Source of the DNA: Alphaproteobacteria bacterium LSUCC0396
GTDB taxonomy: Bacteria > Pseudomonadota > Alphaproteobacteria > Puniceispirillales > Puniceispirillaceae
Assembly (NCBI GenBank): GCA_041228345.1
Contig: CP166131.1
Coordinates: forward strand, 1,481,001 to 1,545,000
Direction of reading: 5' to 3'
DNA length: 64,000 nt
In this document: piece by piece, positions 59,493 through 64,000 of the stretch
Layout: each line of letters opens with the position of its first letter
How positions within the stretch are numbered: the stretch's first letter is position 1
Program-made: the position numbers and the translations under genes
Notes under the pieces: generated by a model
Database searches by the model: none
Told to the model about the DNA's origin: nothing
Seen by the model: only the letters and a program-made list of their open reading frames with translations

Positions 59493-60191
59493 ATGGCCAA
59501 ACATGACGCGCTTTCAACGGACGGGGCTCGGTCTGGCTTGCGCTTTTATGGCCGGCGCAAAGGCCGTCCTTTACGGGCGTCGATGAAGCGGCTTCTTGAC
59601 GAGAAGCTGCCACAATGTGCCTTTGATCTTGCGCGCCCGCTTGAAGACCAGTTTGGCCGGCAGGCGGATCGTTATCTCGAGATCGGTTTTGGCGGCGGCG
59701 AGCATCTCGCCGGCCTTGCGACCGCGATGCCTGACTGTGATTTTATCGGTGCTGAACCCTTTATTAATGGGGTTGCTAGCTTGCTTCGCCACCTTGACGA
59801 GGGGCAGCTTAGCAATGTCCGTATCTGGCCGGATGATGTGCGGTTGATTCTACCGGCAATGGGGCGGGCTAGCCTTGCTGGTGCGTTTGTCATGTTTCCT
59901 GATCCATGGCCAAAAAAGCGCCATGCTGACCGCCGGATTCTGCAACCGGCGCTGCTTGACCAGCTGGCAATGATGATCCGGCCCGGTGGGCGGTTGGTTT
60001 TGGCAAGCGATGATCCGACGGCGAAAAGCTGGCTATTGCAGGCGGCGATGGCGCATGATGATTTCATCTGGACGGCGCGGCGTCCGCATGACTGGCGGCA
60101 CCGCCCACCTGAGCTGCCTGAAACACGCTACATGCGAAAGGCCGATCATGCCGGGCGCAAATCAGCATGGTTCTTGTTCCAGCGGCGTTAG
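59493..60191 (+). CDS. trmB: tRNA (guanine-N(7)-)-methyltransferase
   Basis: TrmB methylates G46 of tRNA. The 232-residue protein has a basic N-terminus (FYGRRKGRPLRASMKR) and the SAM loop EIGFGGGEHLAG. The catalytic-region FPDPWPKKRHADRR near 145-158 is diagnostic. It follows metK by 30 bp. Confidence 0.95.
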   Translation: MAKHDALSTDGARSGLRFYGRRKGRPLRASMKRLLDEKLPQCAFDLARPLEDQFGRQADRYLEIGFGGGEHLAGLATAMPDCDFIGAEPFINGVASLLRHLDEGQLSNVRIWPDDVRLILPAMGRASLAGAFVMFPDPWPKKRHADRRILQPALLDQLAMMIRPGGRLVLASDDPTAKSWLLQAAMAHDDFIWTARRPHDWRHRPPELPETRYMRKADHAGRKSAWFLFQRR

Positions 60192-60209
60192 CGCAGCGCG
60201 GCTTATCGC

Positions 60210-60238
60210 TTGCTTTTTTAACACGCTCCCCCTATATT
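60210..60238 (+). promoter_or_regulatory. Candidate sigma-70 promoter of the rimP-nusA-infB operon
   Basis: TTGCTT (60210-60215), a 17-bp spacer and TATATT (60233-60238) lie just after trmB. Transcription would start near 60245, upstream of the terminator hairpin at 60269. Confidence 0.6.
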
Positions 60239-60268
60239 AGGTAGAAATAAAGCTGTCGCAGTCAGACG

Positions 60269-60291
60269 GTGGGCCACTGGCCCACTTTTTT
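60269..60291 (+). terminator. Intrinsic terminator in the rimP leader, candidate attenuator
   Basis: GTGGGCC (60269-60275) pairs perfectly with GGCCCAC (60279-60285) around a 3-base loop, followed by six T. It lies downstream of a promoter match and 31 bp before the rimP start, so it can either end trmB transcripts or attenuate the rimP operon. Confidence 0.88.
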
Positions 60292-60312
60292 ATTGCCTTT
60301 TTTTGGGGGTTT

Positions 60313-60318
60313 AGGAGG
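60313..60318 (+). promoter_or_regulatory. Strong ribosome binding site for rimP (TTG start)
   Basis: AGGAGG is 4 bases before the TTG at 60323. The strong site with a weak start codon suggests tuned translation. Confidence 0.75.
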
Positions 60319-60322
60319 CGTT

Positions 60323-60808
60323 TTGGTCGAAACCAAGATAAGCCAGATTATAGAAGATGCGGTTACCGAGCTGGGCTTTGGTCTGGTGCGGGTGCAGTTT
60401 TCAGGTGGGCAGGCCGGCCGCAATCAATTGCAGATTATGGCTGAACCAAAAGAAGACCGCGAAATGACGGTTGAAGATTGCCAGATGTTAAGCCGCCATA
60501 TCTCGGCGTTGCTTGATGTGGATGATCCGATTGGCAGTGCCTATGTGTTAGAAGTCAGCTCGCCCGGTATCGACCGGCCGCTGACACGACTTGAAGATTA
60601 TGACCGGTTCAATGGTGAGCTGGCGAAAATTACCTTGCGGATGATGCTTGATGGGCGTCGCCGTTTTCAGGGGCGGCTTACCGGTTTGTCAGAAGACGGA
60701 AAAATCGGGATTGAAACCAGTTTTGGTAGATTTGAATTTGCCTTTGACGAAATTGAAGCGGCGCGCATTGACCCAAGTGAGATTTTTGCGCGACGAAGCC
60801 AAGCCTGA
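60323..60808 (+). CDS. rimP: Ribosome maturation factor RimP
   Basis: RimP assists 30S subunit assembly. From the TTG at 60323 it has 161 residues, with VLEVSSPGIDRPLT as the family signature and a C-terminal Sm-like domain. The frame is open further upstream, but it would run through the terminator hairpin. AGGAGG (60313-60318) lies 4 bases before the TTG, which decides the start. It leads the rimP-nusA-ylxR-infB operon. Confidence 0.92.
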   Translation: MVETKISQIIEDAVTELGFGLVRVQFSGGQAGRNQLQIMAEPKEDREMTVEDCQMLSRHISALLDVDDPIGSAYVLEVSSPGIDRPLTRLEDYDRFNGELAKITLRMMLDGRRRFQGRLTGLSEDGKIGIETSFGRFEFAFDEIEAARIDPSEIFARRSQA

Positions 60809-60941
60809 AAGCCCCAAAATAACTAGATAAGAAATAGCCAGACGACAATTAGTCAGACGAATATCTGATCTTTAGAACTATATTGCTTCGTGAACACGCC
60901 AGTTAAAGATGGCGAAAAGACAAACCAAAGGTGAGACGACT

Positions 60942-62498
60942 ATGAATACATCATCAATCCCCGGCCTCGAGCTTATTCAAGTTGCCGATGTTGTGGCGCG
61001 TGAAAAGTCAATTGAACGCGAAGAAGTCATGCTGGCGATGGAAGAAGCCATCCAAAAGGCTGGCCGCGCAAAATACGGGCTGGATCGTGATATCCGGGCG
61101 ATGATTGATCGCAAAACTGGCGCCATTCTTCTGGAACGCTGGATTGAGGTTGTCGAAGATGTTGAAGATGAATTAACCCAGATGAACGCCGCCGAAGGTG
61201 CCAAGCAGAACCCGCCCCTGGCGGTTGGTGAATTCTGGCGGCAGGCGTTGCCGCCAATCGAATTTGGCCGGATTGCAGCACAAACAGCAAAGCAGGTCAT
61301 TTCGCAAAAAGTGCGTGACGCCGAGCGCGCCCGCCAGTTCGAGGAATATAAAGACCGGATTGGTGAAATTGTCGTTGGTACGGTCAAGCGCGCCGAAAGC
61401 TATTCGATCACGGTTGATCTTGGCCGCGCCGAAGCGGTAATCCGCCGCGAAGAGATGATTCCCCGTGAAAACCTGCGTCAGGGCGATCGTGTTCGCGCCT
61501 ATATCATTGATGTTCGTGAAGAGCCACGCGGCCCGCAGATTTTCCTATCACGCGCTTGTAATGAATTTATGGCGAAACTGTTCACCCAAGAAGTGCCGGA
61601 AATCTATGACGGCATTATCGAAATCAAGGGTGTTGCCCGCGAGCCGGGAAGCCGTGCCAAAATTGCGGTTCTGTCGAATGATCCGGGCATTGATCCGGTT
61701 GGCGCTTGTGTTGGTATGCGCGGTAGCCGCGTGCAGGCTGTCGTTGGCGAATTGCAGGGCGAAAAAGTTGAGATTATCCCCTATATTGAAGAGCCAGCCT
61801 CTTTTGTAGTTAATGCGCTTGCTCCTGCTGAAGTTGCCAAGGTGGTGATGGATGAGGTTGCTGGCCGGATGGAAGTTGTGGTTCCGGATGATCAGTTGAG
61901 CCTTGCCATTGGCCGCCGTGGTCAGAATGTGCGTCTGGCCTCGCAATTGTCTGGTTGGTATATCGACGTGCTGACCGAAGCTGAAGAATCAGAACGCCGT
62001 CAAGAAGAGTTTAAAACCCGCTCGACACGGTTCATTGATGCGCTGAATATTGATGATGTGATTGCGCATCTGCTGGTTGCAGAGGGATTTGTCTTTCCCG
62101 AAGAAATCGCCGAAAGCACGTTGGAAGAGCTTGGTGCCATTCAGGGCTTTGACGAAGATATCGCCGCAGAATTGCAGAATCGTGCCGTCGAATATGTCGA
62201 GCGCGAGTCAAACCGTATCAATGTGGCACTTGATGAATTGAAGGTCGCCGATGATCTGCGCGCTTTTGAATATATCAGCCTTGCGATGTTGCTTACCCTT
62301 GCTGAAAACGACATTCGCACCCTTGATGATTTGGCCGGTCTCGATAATGAAGAATTGGTTGAGCTTCTTGGTCAGCACGGCCTTAGCGATGATGGCGAAG
62401 CCGGTGATATCATCATGGCGGCACGGGCGCATTGGTTTGATGATGAAACCGCCGATAGCACAGACACCGACGATATGTCGGCACCGTCTGACAGCTAG
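60942..62498 (+). CDS. nusA: Transcription termination/antitermination factor NusA
   Basis: NusA binds RNA polymerase and modulates pausing and intrinsic termination. The 518-residue protein has the N-terminal polymerase-binding domain, an S1 domain (GEIVVGTVKRAE, near 130-200), and two KH domains (RGSRVQAVVGEL; LAIGRRGQNVRLAS). Two C-terminal acidic HhH repeats follow. The ATG at 60942 has AAAGGTGAG upstream, and an in-frame ATG 33 bases earlier is less likely. As a termination factor encoded behind a leader terminator, it could regulate its own operon. Confidence 0.96.
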   Translation: MNTSSIPGLELIQVADVVAREKSIEREEVMLAMEEAIQKAGRAKYGLDRDIRAMIDRKTGAILLERWIEVVEDVEDELTQMNAAEGAKQNPPLAVGEFWRQALPPIEFGRIAAQTAKQVISQKVRDAERARQFEEYKDRIGEIVVGTVKRAESYSITVDLGRAEAVIRREEMIPRENLRQGDRVRAYIIDVREEPRGPQIFLSRACNEFMAKLFTQEVPEIYDGIIEIKGVAREPGSRAKIAVLSNDPGIDPVGACVGMRGSRVQAVVGELQGEKVEIIPYIEEPASFVVNALAPAEVAKVVMDEVAGRMEVVVPDDQLSLAIGRRGQNVRLASQLSGWYIDVLTEAEESERRQEEFKTRSTRFIDALNIDDVIAHLLVAEGFVFPEEIAESTLEELGAIQGFDEDIAAELQNRAVEYVERESNRINVALDELKVADDLRAFEYISLAMLLTLAENDIRTLDDLAGLDNEELVELLGQHGLSDDGEAGDIIMAARAHWFDDETADSTDTDDMSAPSDS

Positions 62499-62518
62499 GC
62501 CATGAGGGGCTTTCTGTC

Positions 62519-63124
62519 ATGGCTGAGCGCACCTGTATCGCAACTGGGCAAACGCTTCCCCCGCAAAAGCTAATTCGCTTTGTCGCGGCACCGGATGGCT
62601 ATGCTGTTGCTGATCTTGCGGGGCGTTTGCCTGGCCGTGGTGCTTGGGTGACAGCCGAAGAGGCGGTCATACGGAAAGCTGATAAAAAAGGTCATTTTAA
62701 ACGTGTTTTGGGTGTGGGGTTGAAATCGGTGGATGCCGATATTAACGTCATTGCACATGGGTTAAGGGCGCGGATTATCGCCACCGCATCAATGGCGCGC
62801 CGTGCTGGTGCGCTTCTTGGTGGCGGCGGTAAACTGCTATCGGAAGGCCATTTTGAGGGCTTGCTCGCGGCCATTGATGCGTCTCCGCGTGAGCTTGCCA
62901 AAATGAAATCCAAGCTTGAGGTGGACTGGGTCAGCCAATCATTTAGCGCTACCGAGCTGGGTCAGATTTGTGGGCGCGACAGCCTGGCTTTTGTCGGATT
63001 GCGCGTAGTGGGCAGCGGTGGTGCCGGAACATTAGTGCGTAAGGTTCATCAAGATATTTTGCGTTTAGAGGGATTTTACACAACAGCGGGTTGTAATGAC
63101 CTGCCTGACCGGTGTATCACCTAG
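62519..63124 (+). CDS. YlxR-L7Ae fusion RNA-binding protein
   Basis: This is an RNA-binding protein of unknown precise role encoded between nusA and infB. Of 201 residues, the N-terminal YlxR (DUF448) domain (about 1-75) has RTCIATGQTLPPQKLIRFV and GRLPGRGAWV. The C-terminal half (about 80-185) looks like an L7Ae/L30e fold (MARRAGALLGGGGKL). Gram-positive genomes carry YlxR and YlxQ (L7Ae) as separate genes in the same operon. The fused form is common in alphaproteobacteria. Confidence 0.88.
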   Translation: MAERTCIATGQTLPPQKLIRFVAAPDGYAVADLAGRLPGRGAWVTAEEAVIRKADKKGHFKRVLGVGLKSVDADINVIAHGLRARIIATASMARRAGALLGGGGKLLSEGHFEGLLAAIDASPRELAKMKSKLEVDWVSQSFSATELGQICGRDSLAFVGLRVVGSGGAGTLVRKVHQDILRLEGFYTTAGCNDLPDRCIT

Positions 63125-63184
63125 GCGGAACGGGTTGATCACAGCGTATAAACGCGGCGTGGTCGATGCCAAGAAAGGTTCAAA

Positions 63185-64000
63185 ATGACTGACGATAGCA
63201 GTAAACCAAAAAAACTGAGTCTCTCAGGTAGCAAGCTGACGCTTGGCAATATTGATGCCAGCAAGCTACGTGCAGGGTCGACAATTGGTGGTGCGCGCAA
63301 AACGGTACAGGTTGAGGTTCGGCGGAAACGTGCCCCGGCAGCCCCACAACGTGGCGGCGCCCCTGTCGTTGAACCAGCGGCGGTTGAACCGGTAAAAACT
63401 GAGGCAACGCCGCCAGCAACCCCAGCACCAGCGGCCGATGACCGGTTAACTGCACAAGAGCGTGCTGCCCGCGTTCGCGCCTTGCAAGAAGGGCTGGCAA
63501 AGGCCGAAGCCCCAACCAGTGCCCTAGTTGACAGTGCCGCCGATCCCGTTGATGCCCCTGATGAAGCCGCGAATGAGGCGGTTGAAACACCAACTGAAAT
63601 CGCGCCGCCAGCACCTGTTGCAGAAATTGCCGTGCCGCTTGATCCGATTGCGGCTCGTCGTGCTGCCGAGCTGGCTGAATTGCAGGAAACCGAAGCCGCT
63701 GAAGAGCGCCGTCGCAGCGAAGAAAACAAAAAGCATACCGATGCACACGCCGCCCGCCGGCAAAGTGCTGATGACACATCAAAAGATACGGCAGCGGCTA
63801 ATAAATTTGGGCCGACCCCAACCGAGCTGCAAACGCGTCGCCGCCGCGAAGCCGAAGAAATGGCCCCGCGCCGTCCGGCCCCGCGCCGTGATGCGTCAGG
63901 TCGCCGCCAATCTGGTAAAATGACCATCACCCAGGCATTATCGGGTGATGACAGCCGCCGCCAGCGTTCGCTGGCCTCGGTCAAACGCCAGCGTGAGCGT
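63185..64000 (+). CDS. infB: Translation initiation factor IF-2, 3'-truncated by the window
   Basis: IF-2 is a GTPase that places initiator tRNA on the 30S subunit. Only the first 272 codons are present and the frame is open to the window end. The start ATG at 63185 follows AAAGG. Visible sequence is the N-terminal region: KLTLGNIDASKLRAG and VQVEVRRKR, then a long Ala/Pro/Glu-rich charged linker, then KMTITQALSGDD preceding the G domain. The GTPase domain lies beyond the window. Position after nusA and ylxR is standard. Confidence 0.95.
   Translation, partial: MTDDSSKPKKLSLSGSKLTLGNIDASKLRAGSTIGGARKTVQVEVRRKRAPAAPQRGGAPVVEPAAVEPVKTEATPPATPAPAADDRLTAQERAARVRALQEGLAKAEAPTSALVDSAADPVDAPDEAANEAVETPTEIAPPAPVAEIAVPLDPIAARRAAELAELQETEAAEERRRSEENKKHTDAHAARRQSADDTSKDTAAANKFGPTPTELQTRRRREAEEMAPRRPAPRRDASGRRQSGKMTITQALSGDDSRRQRSLASVKRQRER

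Noticed and set aside
63139-63984. Long open frames on the minus strand opposite infB (281 and 200 codons)
   Set aside because: They are Ser/Ala/Arg- or Gln/His-rich reflections of the Ala/Pro/Glu-rich infB N-terminus, which reads clearly as IF-2 on the plus strand.
1-64000. CRISPR arrays, insertion sequences, prophage, toxin-antitoxin or defence genes, tRNA or rRNA genes
   Set aside because: None is visible. The tandem repeats lack spacers of constant length, and every substantial gene is assigned to a housekeeping or conserved family or noted as unknown.

Overview
The window reads as the replication-origin region of an alphaproteobacterial chromosome. It is almost entirely conserved housekeeping genes in alphaproteobacterial order: mnmE-mnmG-rsmG-parA-parB-holA, rho-hemJ-hemE next to oriC, ppsR-maf-coaE-dnaQ-secB-fxsA-Tim44, hrcA-grpE-dnaK-dnaJ, mutS-glnD-murJ-trpS, and miaB-phoH-ybeY-corC-lnt-metK-trmB-rimP-nusA-ylxR-infB. 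Base composition is moderate, about half G+C by eye. That composition, compact spacing and gene order would suit a marine lineage such as SAR116 (Puniceispirillales). This placement is an inference, not a result. I see no insertion sequence, prophage, CRISPR array, rRNA or tRNA gene.

Layout. Positions 1-6654 hold the end of holA (+) and the leftward mnmE-mnmG-rsmG-parA-parB run. Positions 6776-10383 hold ogt (+) and leftward rho, hemJ and hemE. Positions 10384-10799 are the likely oriC, with DnaA boxes, an AT-rich tract, a long interrupted dyad and a 14-bp tandem duplication. Two perfect parS sites lie 3.5 and 7 kb to the left, inside rsmG and ogt. To the right, 10800-19620 carries ppsR, maf, coaE, dnaQ, secB, fxsA, a Tim44-like gene, Smr, an XRE regulator, an acetyltransferase, a HIT protein and comM. 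Positions 19593-26258 carry gshB, a BON lipoprotein, a yraN broken by an in-frame stop, rsmI, an LpoA-like lipoprotein, hemW and rdgB. Positions 26300-34172 are rph and the heat-shock group, interrupted by two leftward genes of unknown function. Positions 34319-39929 hold dapB, nth, a lipoprotein, a PfkB kinase and maeB. The rest is two long rightward runs (40083-48391 and 51579-64000), with nfuA, a Bax-like glucosaminidase and a polysaccharide deacetylase between them. infB runs off the right edge.

How the parts work together. Genes left of oriC are mostly on the minus strand and those to the right mostly on the plus strand, so most are co-directional with forks leaving 10.4-10.8 kb. ParA, ParB and parS provide origin segregation. 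MnmE and MnmG modify tRNA wobble uridines and RsmG methylates 16S rRNA. HemE and HemJ act in heme synthesis. dnaK has a strong RpoH-type promoter. The rimP-nusA-ylxR-infB operon starts behind a promoter and an intrinsic terminator that look like an attenuator.

The most noteworthy items are the oriC architecture, the parS sites inside coding sequence, the yraN nonsense codon, a protein joining a PopZ-like helix to a histone-H1-like lysine/alanine tail, the rimP leader attenuator, and the many perfect 10-15 bp tandem duplications. No wholly new multi-gene system is evident.
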